From contig NZ_FOSE01000006.1 of the NCBI RefSeq assembly GCF_900114185.1, forward strand, positions 1 through 64,000: DNA of 64,000 bases, read 5' to 3'. Numbering within the stretch: position 1 is the first letter of the stretch; every line of letters begins with the position of its first letter. The notes beneath the pieces were generated by a model. The model worked only from the letters and a program-made list of their open reading frames with translations. It did not search any database and was not told the origin of the DNA. Source of the stretch: Cellulomonas sp. KH9. GTDB lineage: Bacteria; Actinomycetota; Actinomycetes; Actinomycetales; Cellulomonadaceae. Positions 46,752 to 56,672 of this stretch are shown here, one piece after another. Made by a program: the position numbers and the translations under genes.

Positions 46752-48776
46752 TCAGGCGGTCGTCGTCCCCCGGCGCCGGCGCGCGACGCCGACCATGAGA
46801 GCCCCGAGCAGCACGAACGCGGCCGACGCACCGACGCCCGACAGCGCGTCGGCACCGGTCGTCGCGAGCCCCGTGCTCGCGTCGCACTCCACCTGCCCGC
46901 CGAGCGGCAGCGTGAACGACACCGGGTCGAGCGCCTCGCCGGCCGTGTAGAAGCCTGCGAAGCCCGCCGCACCGGCCGCCGTGAGCGTCGCCGGGACGCC
47001 GCTGTACGCCACCCGGCCGTCACCCACGGTCCGCTGCCCCGCGGACAGTGCGAGCGTCGCGAGGGTCACGCGCGACGTGCCGTCGCCGTTGGTGACCGTG
47101 GCGGTGAGCACGGCCGACGTGGCACTGGTGACCTGCACCCGCGGGTCGGCGATCGTCAGCGCCAGGGTGCCGCCGTGACCCGAGAACGCGACGCGTCCGG
47201 ACCACGCGGCGGCGCCCGCCGGGGCGTCGGCGTTGAAGCGGCCGGTGCCGCCGGACCACGTCCACGGCCCGCTGCCCGACACGCCGGAGGGCGTGACGGT
47301 GCCGCGCGCCACCGGGCCGGCGACGTACGTGCGGAAGCTGTCCCGCACGCCCCACGTCAGGGTGGCCCCGCTGACCGAGCGCGCGACGCACCGGGGCTGC
47401 GCGGCCGTGACCGTGATCGACTGCCGCAGCGTCTGGTCCGCACCGACGAGCACGAGCGTGTGACGCCCGGCGGGGGTCGACGCGGGAACGGTGAACTGGA
47501 CGGTCACGACGCCGGAGGCGTCGGCGGTCAGCCCGCGCGCGAGCACGACGGGGGTGGAGTGCAGCTCCAGCCGGATGCCCGTCTCGCCCGGGCGGAATCC
47601 GCCGGCGGTGAGGCTCAGCTCACCGCCCGCGGTGACGGTCCCGGACGTCAGCCCCTCGACGACCAGCGGCGCGGGCGCAGCCGGAGCCGGCGTGGGTGCC
47701 GGCGGCACAGCGGGCAGCTGCGGCAGGCCGTCGAACGACAGCGGCGTACTCGTGTCCAGCGACCGGTCGCTCGAGCCGTGCGCCGCCATCGTGACGACGT
47801 GGAACGGCGTGGTGGCGTGGTCGTACGTGACGCCGTCGCTGGCGTAGGCCGGGCGGACGCCGGTGAACCGGACCGCGAAGGTGCCGTCCGCGGCGAGCGG
47901 TGCCATGTCACCCACGGAGGTCGTCACGCGCGGGTTCACCCACGTCGCGGCCTGGAACGTCGAGGCGTCGAGGTACCACGCGTCGCCCAGCTTGGGGCCC
48001 ACCGCGACGTACAGGCCGTTCGCCGCGACTCCCGCGCCGAACCCCGTGCCGCGCACCGTCAGGTCGAGCGAGCCGTCGGTCCGCAGGACGCGGTCGACCG
48101 TCACCGTCGGGCCCGCGGGCTGCTCCGGGGCGGGTGTCGGGGTGGGGGTGGGGGTGGGGGTGGGCTCGGGCGTCGGCGTGGGCTCCGGGGTGGGGGTGGG
48201 CTCGGGGGTGGGCTCGACGAACGTCAGCGGCGTGAACGTCTCGTACGCCGCCACCGCAGCACCCGAACCCGCGTACGTGTAGATCCCGTACCGCGCACCG
48301 GCCACCGGCGACTTCGCGTCCAGCTCCGCCTTGTCGACCTGCAGCGTCGCGGTGAACGACCCGTCCTCCCGCAGCTCGATCGCACCCGCGGCCGGACCAC
48401 CGATCAGGGCCATCGAGTCCGCCGGGACCGCCCAGCTCGTCGCCGCGGCCTTCCGCGCGCCCGACGACGCACCCACCGACGGCTGCCACACCTCGGGGAA
48501 CGCACCGAACACGACGTACGCACCGGCCGCACGACCCGCCAGCGGCGGACGCGCACCGGTCGCCAGCGACGGCAGGAAGCCCGTGCCCTCGACCGTCACC
48601 GTCGTCACGCCCTCGACCGGCAGCTCCGTCCGCGACACCTGCACCGCAGGGGCCGGTGCGGGGCTCGGCTCGGCCGACGCGGGCGCGGCGGCGGCGAGGC
48701 CTCCGGCGGCCAGGACGAGCGCGGTGAGCGCTCCGGTGGCCGCGCGCGCGGCGCGAACCGTCCTTCGTGGGTACAT
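46752..48776 (-). CDS. htaA: HtaA-domain heme-binding cell-surface protein with LATTG sorting signal
   Basis: A 674-residue exported protein. The signal peptide (about 1-35) ends A-A-P-A-S-A. Two Ig-like repeats with a V-x-G-T-G-F start (near 60 and 250) are separated by a Pro-Thr-Glu wall-spanning linker; a third V-V-E-G-L-T-type beta domain follows. The HtaA domain occupies about 473-543: L-T-W-G-V-R-D-S-F-R-T-Y-V and F-S-G-H-G-G-T-L, with the Tyr and His that bind heme in corynebacterial HtaA. The C-terminus has L-A-T-T-G (637-641), a TM helix and R-R-R-R, a class E-type sortase signal. ATG 48776 has GAGAGG upstream. It should pass heme to HmuT. Last gene of the operon. Confidence 0.88.
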   Translation of the reverse strand: MYPRRTVRAARAATGALTALVLAAGGLAAAAPASAEPSPAPAPAVQVSRTELPVEGVTTVTVEGTGFLPSLATGARPPLAGRAAGAYVVFGAFPEVWQPSVGASSGARKAAATSWAVPADSMALIGGPAAGAIELREDGSFTATLQVDKAELDAKSPVAGARYGIYTYAGSGAAVAAYETFTPLTFVEPTPEPTPTPEPTPTPEPTPTPTPTPTPAPEQPAGPTVTVDRVLRTDGSLDLTVRGTGFGAGVAANGLYVAVGPKLGDAWYLDASTFQAATWVNPRVTTSVGDMAPLAADGTFAVRFTGVRPAYASDGVTYDHATTPFHVVTMAAHGSSDRSLDTSTPLSFDGLPQLPAVPPAPTPAPAAPAPLVVEGLTSGTVTAGGELSLTAGGFRPGETGIRLELHSTPVVLARGLTADASGVVTVQFTVPASTPAGRHTLVLVGADQTLRQSITVTAAQPRCVARSVSGATLTWGVRDSFRTYVAGPVARGTVTPSGVSGSGPWTWSGGTGRFNADAPAGAAAWSGRVAFSGHGGTLALTIADPRVQVTSATSAVLTATVTNGDGTSRVTLATLALSAGQRTVGDGRVAYSGVPATLTAAGAAGFAGFYTAGEALDPVSFTLPLGGQVECDASTGLATTGADALSGVGASAAFVLLGALMVGVARRRRGTTTA
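48139..48164 (+). repeat. G-tract run with G-quadruplex potential in the linker of the HtaA gene
   Basis: On the plus strand, which is the template strand of the gene, four runs of 4-5 G and one of 3 G are separated by single T bases. They encode the Pro-Thr part of the linker on the minus strand. The pattern meets the usual G-quadruplex rule. Confidence 0.7.
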
Positions 48777-48856
48777 CGTGTTCCTCTCTCGGGGACGGAC
48801 GTGCGAGCGGGTGCCGGCGGCGCGTGGCCCGGCCGGCGTCAGGGAGGTCGCGGGGG

Positions 48857-49596
48857 TCACGCGGCGGCGCCGCGACGTCGCGCACGCCACCACACGGCAC
48901 CGGCGGCCGCGACCAGCACCGCACCCCCGGCGGCGAGCGCCGGCGGCAGGGTCGAGCCGTCGGCGTCGCCGTCCACCACCGCGGCAGCGACCGTCGGTTC
49001 GGCGGTCGGGCTCTCCGCGGGCTCGACCTGCTCGGTCGCGGACGGCTCCGCCGTCGGCGTCGCGGGCGCGTCGTCGGTCGCGAAGGTCACGGGGGTGAAC
49101 GTCTCGTTGGTGGCGTTCTCGACGCCGTGGGCGCCGATCGTCAGGACGCCGCAGGTGACCTGCAGGCAGTCGATCTCGCTCGTGCCGCCCTCGGCGTCCG
49201 GCGCGGCGAACCGGGCACCCGGGACGGCGACGGTGGCGCTGAACGACCCGTCCTCGCCGAGGGTGCCGCCGTTCGCCTCGACCGCCGTCTGCGAGCCGGG
49301 GAACGCGACGAAGACCTGGTGACCCGCGTTGTCGCGCGCCGCCTCGTCCACGGCGTAGCGCAGGTCCGTGCCCGTCACACCGCCCTGGCTGGGCCGCCAC
49401 GTGCCGCCCTCGGGGTCGTCGACCCACCCGAACAGCACGTACAGACCGCCGAAGCCGCCGGTGACGACCTGGAAGCCGGACCCGGTGACCTGCAGGGACG
49501 TGGGCTCGCCGGCAGGCAGGCCGTCGACGCGGTCGACGGTCACGGACGCCGTCGACGGCGCAGCCGCGGGCGCGGCCGACGCAGGACGTGGGTCAT
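48857..49596 (-). pseudogene. Surface protein gene apparently broken at its signal peptide
   Basis: A start with an excellent ribosome binding site (GAGGAGACCCC-ATG, ATG at 49596, ATGA overlap with hmuV) encodes only M-T-H-V-L-R-R-P-R and stops after 18 codons. In another frame, from about 49590 to 48857, runs an intact surface-protein body: mature-type start A-S-A-A-P-A-A-A-P, an Ig-like domain like those of the HtaA protein (V-T-G-S-G-F ... F-T-P-V-T-F), a Pro/Thr linker, a TM helix and R-A-R-R-R. The hydrophobic signal-peptide core is missing. A deletion that also shifted the frame explains this best; a sequencing error is the alternative. No start in the body's frame provides a signal peptide. 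Confidence 0.65.
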
Positions 49597-50420
49597 GGGG
49601 TCTCCTCGGTGAAGGCGGAGGGCGTGGCACCGCGGGGCGCGCGCACGGGGAGGACGACGATGTCGGCGGGCACGCCGGGCACGCCCGAAGGTCGGCGCCA
49701 CACGTCGACAGGGTGCTGGTAGACGGCCGAGAGCAGGTCCGACGTCAGGACGTCCGCCGGTGCGCCGTCCGCCCGGACGCGCCCGTCGGCGAGCACGACG
49801 ACGCGGTCGGCCCACGCCGCGGCGAGGGTGAGGTCGTGCAGCACGACGACGACGGCGGCACCCTCCTGCGCGGCGTGCCGCACGCGCGCGAGCAGCGCCT
49901 CCTGGTGGCGGACGTCCAGCGCGGCCGTGGGCTCGTCGAGCAGCAGCACGGGCGCCTGCTGGGCGAGGGTCCGGGCGAACGACGTGCGGGCCTTCTCGCC
50001 CCCGGACAGCGTGGGGAACGTGCGGGCCGCCAGGTGGACGACGTCCGCGTCCGCCATGGCCGCGGCGACCACGGCGTCGTCGCCGTCCTCCTGCGGCGTG
50101 CCGCGCCACGGGTGCCGACCCATGTGCACGACCTCCTCGACCCGGAACGGGAAGGACAGCCGCGTCTCCTGCAGCATGACCGCCCGCCGCCGGGCGAGCC
50201 GCCGCAGGTCCTGCGCCTGCAGCTCGACGCCGTCGAGCAGGACGCGCCCCGCGTCGGGACGCGGGTCGCCGCCGAGCACCGACAGGAGCGTCGACTTGCC
50301 GGCGCCGTTCGGCCCGACCAGCGCGACGACCTCACCGGCGGCGACCTCGAGGTCGACGCCGTCGAGCACCGTGTGGGCGCCGTACGCGACGCGGACGCCC
50401 TCGGCGCGCAGGACGCTCAT
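49593..50420 (-). CDS. hmuV: Heme ABC transporter ATP-binding protein
   Basis: A 275-residue ATPase driving heme import. Walker A is G-P-N-G-A-G-K-S-T (36-44), the ABC signature L-S-G-G-E, Walker B L-L-L-D-E-P-T, and the H-loop V-V-L-H-D-L. Family relatives are FecE/BtuD/HmuV. ATG 50420 overlaps the hmuU stop (ATGA); a GTG two codons upstream is possible. Confidence 0.93.
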   Translation of the reverse strand: MSVLRAEGVRVAYGAHTVLDGVDLEVAAGEVVALVGPNGAGKSTLLSVLGGDPRPDAGRVLLDGVELQAQDLRRLARRRAVMLQETRLSFPFRVEEVVHMGRHPWRGTPQEDGDDAVVAAAMADADVVHLAARTFPTLSGGEKARTSFARTLAQQAPVLLLDEPTAALDVRHQEALLARVRHAAQEGAAVVVVLHDLTLAAAWADRVVVLADGRVRADGAPADVLTSDLLSAVYQHPVDVWRRPSGVPGVPADIVVLPVRAPRGATPSAFTEETP

Positions 50421-51493
50421 GCCCACCCCCCGGCCGATCGGCGGGTCCGGCGGATCAGCCAGAAGAAGAACGGACCGCCCACGAGCGCCGTCAGCATCCC
50501 GATGGGCAGGTCGGCGTAGGGGACGGCGGTGCGCGCCACGAGGTCCGCGCCGACGAGCAGCACCGCTCCCCCGAGCGCCGAGGCCGGCACGAGCACGGCG
50601 TGCGACGGCCCCACCAGCATCCGGACGAGGTGCGGGACGACGAGCCCGACGAACCCGATGACGCCGCAGAACGCCACCGCGGCGGCCGTGAGGACGGCCA
50701 CGACGACCACGGCACCGACGCGCAGCCGCTCGACGTCGACACCGAGGTGCCGCGCCGGGCGCTCGCCGAGCGCGAGCAGGTCGAGGCGGTGGCTCATGAG
50801 GACGGCGACGACGAGCCCGACGAGGACGAGAGGGGCAACGACGGCGACGTACACCCAGCGCGTGCCGTTGAGGCTCCCGAGCTGCCAGAAGACGATCTGC
50901 TCGCGCGCCTGCGTGTCACCCAGGAAGGTCAGGAACGCGACCGCGGCTCCGCCGACGGCGTTGACGGCGACCCCCGTGAGCACGAGCGTGACGACCTCGG
51001 TGCGGCCTCCGCCCCGCGCGGTCAGGTACACCAGCAGCGTGGCCGCCAGACCACCGACGAACGCGAGCAGCGCGATCGTCCACGGCCCGGCGAACGCCCA
51101 CCCGGTGACGATGACGAGGCACGCACCGACGGCGGCACCGGAGGACACCCCGACGATACCGGGGTCGGCGAGCGGGTTGCCGAAGACGCCCTGCAGCACG
51201 GCACCGCCGGTGGCCAGCGCCGCGCCCACGAGCATCGCCATGACGACCCGGGGGAAGCGGATCGTCCACAGCGCCTGCTCGCCGTGCTCGTGCGCGGGCA
51301 GGGGCCCGACGTCCAGGCCCAGGCGGTGCAGCACCGAGCCGAGCACCTCGGCCGGCGGCACGCGCAGCTGGCCCGTCCCCGCGGCGACGACCGCGAGGAC
51401 CACGAGCGCCACGGCCAGCCCGACGAACAGCGCGCTGCGGCGCCAGGCCGTGCCCCGCTGCGGCGCGGCGACGGCGCCGGCGGGCGCGCTCAC
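50417..51493 (-). CDS. hmuU: Heme ABC transporter permease (FecCD family)
   Basis: A 358-residue permease with about ten TM helices. Family motifs are R-F-P-R-V-V-M-A-M-L-V-G-A-A-L-A, G-N-P-L-A-D-P-G-I-V-G-V-S-S-G-A and the late G-F-V-G-L-V-V-P-H, which contacts the ATPase. GTG 51493 overlaps the hmuT stop (GTGA). Confidence 0.94.
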   Translation of the reverse strand: MSAPAGAVAAPQRGTAWRRSALFVGLAVALVVLAVVAAGTGQLRVPPAEVLGSVLHRLGLDVGPLPAHEHGEQALWTIRFPRVVMAMLVGAALATGGAVLQGVFGNPLADPGIVGVSSGAAVGACLVIVTGWAFAGPWTIALLAFVGGLAATLLVYLTARGGGRTEVVTLVLTGVAVNAVGGAAVAFLTFLGDTQAREQIVFWQLGSLNGTRWVYVAVVAPLVLVGLVVAVLMSHRLDLLALGERPARHLGVDVERLRVGAVVVVAVLTAAAVAFCGVIGFVGLVVPHLVRMLVGPSHAVLVPASALGGAVLLVGADLVARTAVPYADLPIGMLTALVGGPFFFWLIRRTRRSAGGWA

Positions 51494-52587
51494 GGCTGCC
51501 CCGGCGCGTACAGCGCGACCGCGAGGGCGTCGAGCACGTCGGCCGTGGTCGGACCGAAGCTGAGGACCTGCGAACCGTCCATGTCGACGATCCGCCGACG
51601 CTCACCCGCGGGCGTGCTGGCGATCGCGGGCAGGCGGTCGAGCAGGCCGTCGACGCCGCCGACGGAGGTCAGGCCGTCCGTCATCATGAGGATGACGTCG
51701 GGCGACGCCGCGACCAGGCCCTCGTCGTTGACGGGTCGCATGCCGCGCCAGCCGATCTCGTGCGCGACGTCGACGCCACCGAGCGCCTCGATGAGCGCAC
51801 CGGAGCCCGACCCCTCGCCGAACATGTAGTAGATCCCCGCCTGACCGCGCACGTAGAGGAAGACGATGCGCAACCGGTCGGCCGGGTCCGCGGGCGCGAC
51901 CTGCGCGACCTGCGCCACCTTGGCGTCGATCTCGGTCTGCGTGCGCTGCGCGAGCTGCTCGCCCGCGGCGCTGACGCCGAGGCCGGCGGCGACCTGCCGC
52001 ACGAGGTCGGGCGCACCGTGCACGTCGCGGTGCGAGTCGACGACGACCACGGGGACCCCGGCCTCGCGCACCTGCAGCACGACGTCCCAGGGACCGAGCG
52101 TGGTGTCGGTGACGATCACGGTCGGCGCCAGGTCGAGGATCGCCTCGGCCGACAGGTCGTGGCCCCCCGCCGTGACGAGCGGGCGGTCGGCGATCTCCGC
52201 GAAGCCCGACGACAGGTCCCGGCCGACCACGCGGTCGCCGAGCCCCAGCTCGAAGACCGTGCGCGCGAGCGTGCCGTAGACGTCGAGCGCGAGGATGCGC
52301 GAGGCGTCGGTGACCGTGACGGCGGTGCCCTGCGCGTCCGTCACGGTGACGGGCAGCTGCGGCTCGGGGTCCTCGACGACGGGACGGACGGCGGCGTCCG
52401 CGACGACGGCGGTGGACGGGCCGGTGACCGCCCGCGGGTCGTCGACGGGGGTGACGTCGGCCAGCCGGCGTCCGCCGTCGGCCGCGGCGGCGACGGGGCC
52501 TGCGGTGCCGGCGCAGCCGGTGGTGAGGGTGACGACCAGCGCCGCCACCGTCGCGAGCAGGGTGGCACGCGCGCGCACGCCGTTCAC
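51490..52587 (-). CDS. hmuT: Heme-binding lipoprotein of the ABC importer
   Basis: A 365-residue cluster-A binding protein with lipobox L-T-T-G-C (Cys25) and two lobes joined by a long helix. The HmuT-like segments G-G-H-D-L-S-A-E-A-I-L and I-Y-Y-M-F-G-E-G-S-G-S-G supply a His and a Tyr at places where corynebacterial HmuT ligates heme; the ligand assignment is by motif only. GTG 52587. First gene of hmuTUV and the surface proteins, under an iron-box promoter. Confidence 0.9.
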   Translation of the reverse strand: MNGVRARATLLATVAALVVTLTTGCAGTAGPVAAAADGGRRLADVTPVDDPRAVTGPSTAVVADAAVRPVVEDPEPQLPVTVTDAQGTAVTVTDASRILALDVYGTLARTVFELGLGDRVVGRDLSSGFAEIADRPLVTAGGHDLSAEAILDLAPTVIVTDTTLGPWDVVLQVREAGVPVVVVDSHRDVHGAPDLVRQVAAGLGVSAAGEQLAQRTQTEIDAKVAQVAQVAPADPADRLRIVFLYVRGQAGIYYMFGEGSGSGALIEALGGVDVAHEIGWRGMRPVNDEGLVAASPDVILMMTDGLTSVGGVDGLLDRLPAIASTPAGERRRIVDMDGSQVLSFGPTTADVLDALAVALYAPGQP

Positions 52588-52623
52588 CGCCTTCGTCCGG
52601 GGGACGCGGCACGTGAGCGCGCC

Positions 52624-52661
52624 GCCAGGTGAACCTAACTCAGGTAAGGCTCACCTACCAA
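52624..52661 (-). promoter_or_regulatory. Iron-regulated promoter of hmuT with overlapping IdeR/DtxR boxes
   Basis: On the minus strand TTGGTA (52661-52656) and TAGGTT (52637-52632) are separated by 18 bases. TCAGGTAAGGCTCACCTAC (52640-52658) occupies the spacer and matches the DtxR/IdeR operator at most half-site positions. A second, weaker copy (52624-52642) overlaps it and covers the -10 element. Confidence 0.7.
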
Positions 52662-52763
52662 GGATTCCGCGGCGTGGAGTAGGACACACGTCCTGCTGCC
52701 GTGCGCCCGTGACCTGCGGCGACGCCGCCCGCGGTGTGCACCGCACGCGCGGTGCACCGGCGG

Positions 52764-54146
52764 TCAGGACTCCGCGACGTCCAGGGCGAGCAGGTCAGCG
52801 ACCGTCTCGCGACGCACGAGCACCCGCGACTCCCCCGCGGTCACCGCGACCACCGGCGGGCGGGTCAGCAGGTTGTAGTTCGACGCCATCGACCGCCCGT
52901 AGGCCCCCGTGGCGGCCACCGCCAGCAGGTCCCCCGCCCGGACGTCGCCCGGGAGCGTCACCTCGTGGACGACGATGTCGCCGCTCTCGCAGTGCTTGCC
53001 GACCACCCGCGCGAGCACCGGCTCGGCGTCCGAGACCCGGGAGACGACCTCCGCGTGGTACTGCGCGCCGTACAGCGCGGGGCGGATGTTGTCGCTCATG
53101 CCTCCGTCCACGGAGACGTACGTCCGCACGCGCCCGTCGTCGAGGCGCACGGGCTTGACGGTCCCGACCGTGTACAGCGTGAGGCCCGCCTGCCCGACGA
53201 CCGCCCGGCCCGGCTCGATCGACAGCCGCGGCAGCGGGGTGCCCAGCTCACGCGCCGCGTCGGCGACCGCCTGCGCGACCTCCTTCGCGATGCGGTCGGG
53301 GTCGAGCGCGACGTCCCCGGGCAGGTAGGCGATGCCGTACCCGCCGCCGAGGTCCACCTCGTCGACGAGCACGCCCGTGCGCTCCGCGAGCTCCGCGCGC
53401 AGCGCGAGCACCCGCTGCGCGGCCACCGCGAAGCCCGACGCGTCGAGGATCTGCGACCCGATGTGGGAGTGGATGCCCAGCAGGTGCAGCTCGGGGTGGT
53501 CCAGGACGCGCAGCAGCGCGGCCAGGGCGGGGCTGTCGCCGCCGTCCGGTCCGGCCGCCAGCGACAGCCCGAACTTCTGGTCCTCGTGCGCCGTGGAGAT
53601 GAACTCGTGCCCGCCGGCGTGCACGCCGGTCGTCACGCGCACCATCACCGGCGCCGGTGCACCGTCCGCGCCGCGGTGCGCGCGCACGAGGGCCGCGAGC
53701 CGGTCCACCTCGACCAGCGAGTCGACGATGATGCGCCCCACGCCCGCGTCGAGCGCGGCGTGCAGCTCGTCGTCGGACTTGTTGTTGCCGTGCAGGCCGA
53801 TGTCCGCGCCCGGCACACCCGCGGCCAGCGCCACGGCGAGCTCGCCGCCGCTGGCGGTGTCGACGCGCAGGCCCTCCTCGTGCACCCAGCGCGCGACGGC
53901 GCGCGTCAGCAGCGCCTTGCCGGCGTAGTAGACGTCGACGCCCGTGCCGACCTCGGCGCACGCGGCCTCGAAGGCCGTGCGGTACGCCCGCGCGCGGGCC
54001 CGCAGGTCCGCCTCGTCGACGACGTACGCGGGAGTGCCGTACGTCGCAGCCAGGTCCCGCACGTCGACGCCGGCGACCCGCACGGCACCGTCGGCGCCGC
54101 GCACGACGCCGCAGGACCAGGGCGGGCCGAGCGGCCCGGCGGTCAC
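52764..54146 (-). CDS. lysA: Diaminopimelate decarboxylase
   Basis: A 460-residue fold III PLP enzyme making lysine from meso-diaminopimelate. The PLP lysine is Lys77 in Y-Y-A-G-K-A-L-L, the phosphate loop G-G-G-Y-G-I-A, and the active-site Cys lies in [11 protein letters not shown] 54146 overlaps the argS stop (GTGA). Confidence 0.97.
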   Translation of the reverse strand: MTAGPLGPPWSCGVVRGADGAVRVAGVDVRDLAATYGTPAYVVDEADLRARARAYRTAFEAACAEVGTGVDVYYAGKALLTRAVARWVHEEGLRVDTASGGELAVALAAGVPGADIGLHGNNKSDDELHAALDAGVGRIIVDSLVEVDRLAALVRAHRGADGAPAPVMVRVTTGVHAGGHEFISTAHEDQKFGLSLAAGPDGGDSPALAALLRVLDHPELHLLGIHSHIGSQILDASGFAVAAQRVLALRAELAERTGVLVDEVDLGGGYGIAYLPGDVALDPDRIAKEVAQAVADAARELGTPLPRLSIEPGRAVVGQAGLTLYTVGTVKPVRLDDGRVRTYVSVDGGMSDNIRPALYGAQYHAEVVSRVSDAEPVLARVVGKHCESGDIVVHEVTLPGDVRAGDLLAVAATGAYGRSMASNYNLLTRPPVVAVTAGESRVLVRRETVADLLALDVAES

Positions 54147-55825
54147 ATCCGCTCCGGCGCGCCCACCCCGAGCAGGCCGAGCGCGTTGGCCAGGACCTGC
54201 CGGGTCGCGTCGTTGAGCCACAGCCGCGTGCGGTGCGCGTCGGTGACCTCCTCGTCGCCCCACGGCACGACGCGGCGCTTCTGGTCGTACCACTTGTGGT
54301 ACGCCCCGGCGACGTCCTCGGCGTACCGCGCGACGCGGTGCGGCTCGCGCAGGTCCGCGGCCTGGGCCACGACCCGCGGGAAGTCCGCCAGCAGACCCAG
54401 CAGCTTGGCCTCCGACTCGTGGTCGAGCAGCGAGCCGTCGAACCCGTCCTCGCGACGCACCCCCGCCTCGGCGGCGTTGCGGGCCACCGCGGCGGTGCGG
54501 GCGTGCGCGTACTGCACGTAGTAGACGGGGTTCTCGTTCGTGGCCTTGGCGAGCAGGTCGAGGTCGAGGTCGATCTGCTGGTCCGACGACGACCGCGACA
54601 GCGCGTAGCGCGCGGCGTCCACCCCGACGGCCTCGACGAGGTCGTCGATCGTGATGATCGTGCCCGCGCGCTTCGACATGCGCACCGGCTCCCCGTCCTT
54701 GACGAGGTTCACCAGCTGGCCGATGAGGATCTCGAGGTTGACGTGCGGGGTGTCCCCGAACGCCGCGCACACGGCCATCATGCGACCCACGTACCCGTGG
54801 TGGTCCGAGCCCAGCATGATGACGACACGGTCGAAGCCGCGCTCGCGCTTGTCGAGGTAGTACGCGATGTCCCCGGCGATGTATGCGGCCTCACCGTCGG
54901 ACTTGATGACGACGCGGTCCTTGTCGTCCCCGAGGTCCGTGGTGCGCAGCCACAGCGCGCCGTCCTTCTCGAACATGTGCCCACCGGCCCGCAGGCGCTC
55001 CACCGCGCGGTCCACGGCGCCGGACTCGTGCAGCGAGTCCTCGTGGAAGTACACGTCGAAGTCGACGCCGAAGTCGTGCAGCGACTGCTTGATCTCGCCG
55101 AACATCAGCTCGACGCCGCGGGCACGGAACGCCTCGCGCGCGTCGTCGTCCGGCAGCGTGCGCGGGTCCGGTTCCCCGGCCGCGAGCGCGTCCGCGACGA
55201 CCTGGTCCGCGATCTCGGTGATGTACTGCCCGCCGTAGCCGTCCTCCGGGGCCTCCTCGCCCCGGGCACGGGCGACGAGCGAGCGCGCGAACCGGTCGAT
55301 CTGCGCGCCGTGGTCGTTGAAGTAGTACTCGCGCGTGACGTCGGCGCCCGACGCGGTCAGCACGCGGGCCAGCGCGTCCCCGACCGCCGCCCAGCGCACG
55401 CCGCCGATGTGCAGCGGACCCGTGGGGTTGGCCGAGACGAACTCCAGGTTGATCCGCAGGCCGGCGAAGGTGTCGTTGGTGCCGTAGCCGGCGCCCTGCT
55501 CGACGATCCCGCGCGCGAGCTCGCCCGCGGCAGCGGCGTCGAGCCGGATGTTGAGGAACCCGGGGCCGGCGATGTCCACCGCGGCGATGCCGGGCACGTC
55601 GGCGAGGCGCCGCGCGAGCTCCTCGGCGAACGCGCGGGGGTTGACGCCCGCCTTCTTCGCCAGCTGCAGCGCGACGTTCGTCGACCAGTCGCCGTGCTCG
55701 CGCTGGCGGGGTCGCTCGATGTGCACGCGAGCCGGGATCGCGGCCGGGTCGAGGGTGAACGTGCCGTCGTCGACGGCGTGCACGAGAGCGCCGCGCAGTG
55801 CGTCGGCGAGCTGGTCGGGAGTCAC
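54143..55825 (-). CDS. argS: Arginyl-tRNA synthetase
   Basis: A 560-residue class I synthetase. The HIGH-type motif is H-I-G-G (139-142) in [10 protein letters not shown]. The region corresponding to KMSKS is R-M-S-K-R-A-G (382-388). The N-terminal Add-1 domain and C-terminal DALR domain (ending at A-L-G-L-L-G-V) are present. GTG 55825 has a poor ribosome binding site but gives the standard N-terminus. Confidence 0.97.
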   Translation of the reverse strand: MTPDQLADALRGALVHAVDDGTFTLDPAAIPARVHIERPRQREHGDWSTNVALQLAKKAGVNPRAFAEELARRLADVPGIAAVDIAGPGFLNIRLDAAAAGELARGIVEQGAGYGTNDTFAGLRINLEFVSANPTGPLHIGGVRWAAVGDALARVLTASGADVTREYYFNDHGAQIDRFARSLVARARGEEAPEDGYGGQYITEIADQVVADALAAGEPDPRTLPDDDAREAFRARGVELMFGEIKQSLHDFGVDFDVYFHEDSLHESGAVDRAVERLRAGGHMFEKDGALWLRTTDLGDDKDRVVIKSDGEAAYIAGDIAYYLDKRERGFDRVVIMLGSDHHGYVGRMMAVCAAFGDTPHVNLEILIGQLVNLVKDGEPVRMSKRAGTIITIDDLVEAVGVDAARYALSRSSSDQQIDLDLDLLAKATNENPVYYVQYAHARTAAVARNAAEAGVRREDGFDGSLLDHESEAKLLGLLADFPRVVAQAADLREPHRVARYAEDVAGAYHKWYDQKRRVVPWGDEEVTDAHRTRLWLNDATRQVLANALGLLGVGAPERM

Positions 55826-56018
55826 GGTTCCAGGGTAGGGGACGACGACCGGCGCACCGTGACCGTGCCCACCGCCGACGGCCACCCGCACGACACGGCG
55901 TGCCCCGCGCCGAGGGACTGGTCGTCCGGTCGTCGGACGTGTTGACTCGGGCGAGGGCGCCGGGGCCGCGAAGCCGGCGGCGCACGCCCCGCCGCCGACG
56001 ACGAGGAGACCACCGCCC

Positions 56019-56672
56019 ATGGCGCGACGCACCGGACTGATCGACACCGCCGTCGAGGCGTTGCGATCGCGCATCGGCTCGGGCGAGTGGGCCGTCGGGA
56101 CCCGCATCCCGCCCGAACCGTCCCTCGTGGAGCTGCTGGGCGTGGGCCGCAACACCGTGCGCGAGGCGGTGCAGTCCCTCGTGCACGCCGGGCTGCTCGA
56201 GCGGCGCCAGGGCTCCGGCACGTACGTGCTGTCGTCCTCCGAGCTGGCCGTGACGATGGGCCGCCAGATCGCCGACGCCCGCCAGCGGGACGTCGTGTCC
56301 GTGCGGCGTGCCCTGGAGATGGAGGCCGCGCGCCTGGCCGCGCGCCGCCGCACCGCCGACGACGCCTCGGACCTGCTCGGCAAGCGGGACGCGCGGGCCG
56401 CGGCCTACGAGGGCGGGGACCTGGACGAGATGGTCGCCTCCGACCTCGCGCTGCACCGCGCGATCGTGCGGACGGCCGGCAACCCGGTGCTGCGCTCGCT
56501 GTACGACAACCTCATCGAGGCCATCGGCGACAACATCCGGTTCAACTTCGTCACCGACGTGCACGCGGCCGACGCACACGACTCCCTGATCGAGGCGATC
56601 GTGGCCGGGGACCCGGAGCGGGCGGCGGCCGAGACCAGCGGCTACCTGTCCGGCCTCCTCGAGGACGGCTGA
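56019..56672 (+). CDS. GntR-family (FadR subfamily) transcriptional regulator
   Basis: A 217-residue regulator. A winged helix (about 10-75) has [20 protein letters not shown]. The all-helical FCD ligand domain (about 85-215) has D-L-A-L-H-R-A-I-V and a late H-D-S-L-I-E-A-I, including His/Asp residues that bind metal in this subfamily. ATG 56019 follows GAGGAG. It is divergent from argS; the gene it controls is not evident. Confidence 0.88.
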   Translation: MARRTGLIDTAVEALRSRIGSGEWAVGTRIPPEPSLVELLGVGRNTVREAVQSLVHAGLLERRQGSGTYVLSSSELAVTMGRQIADARQRDVVSVRRALEMEAARLAARRRTADDASDLLGKRDARAAAYEGGDLDEMVASDLALHRAIVRTAGNPVLRSLYDNLIEAIGDNIRFNFVTDVHAADAHDSLIEAIVAGDPERAAAETSGYLSGLLEDG

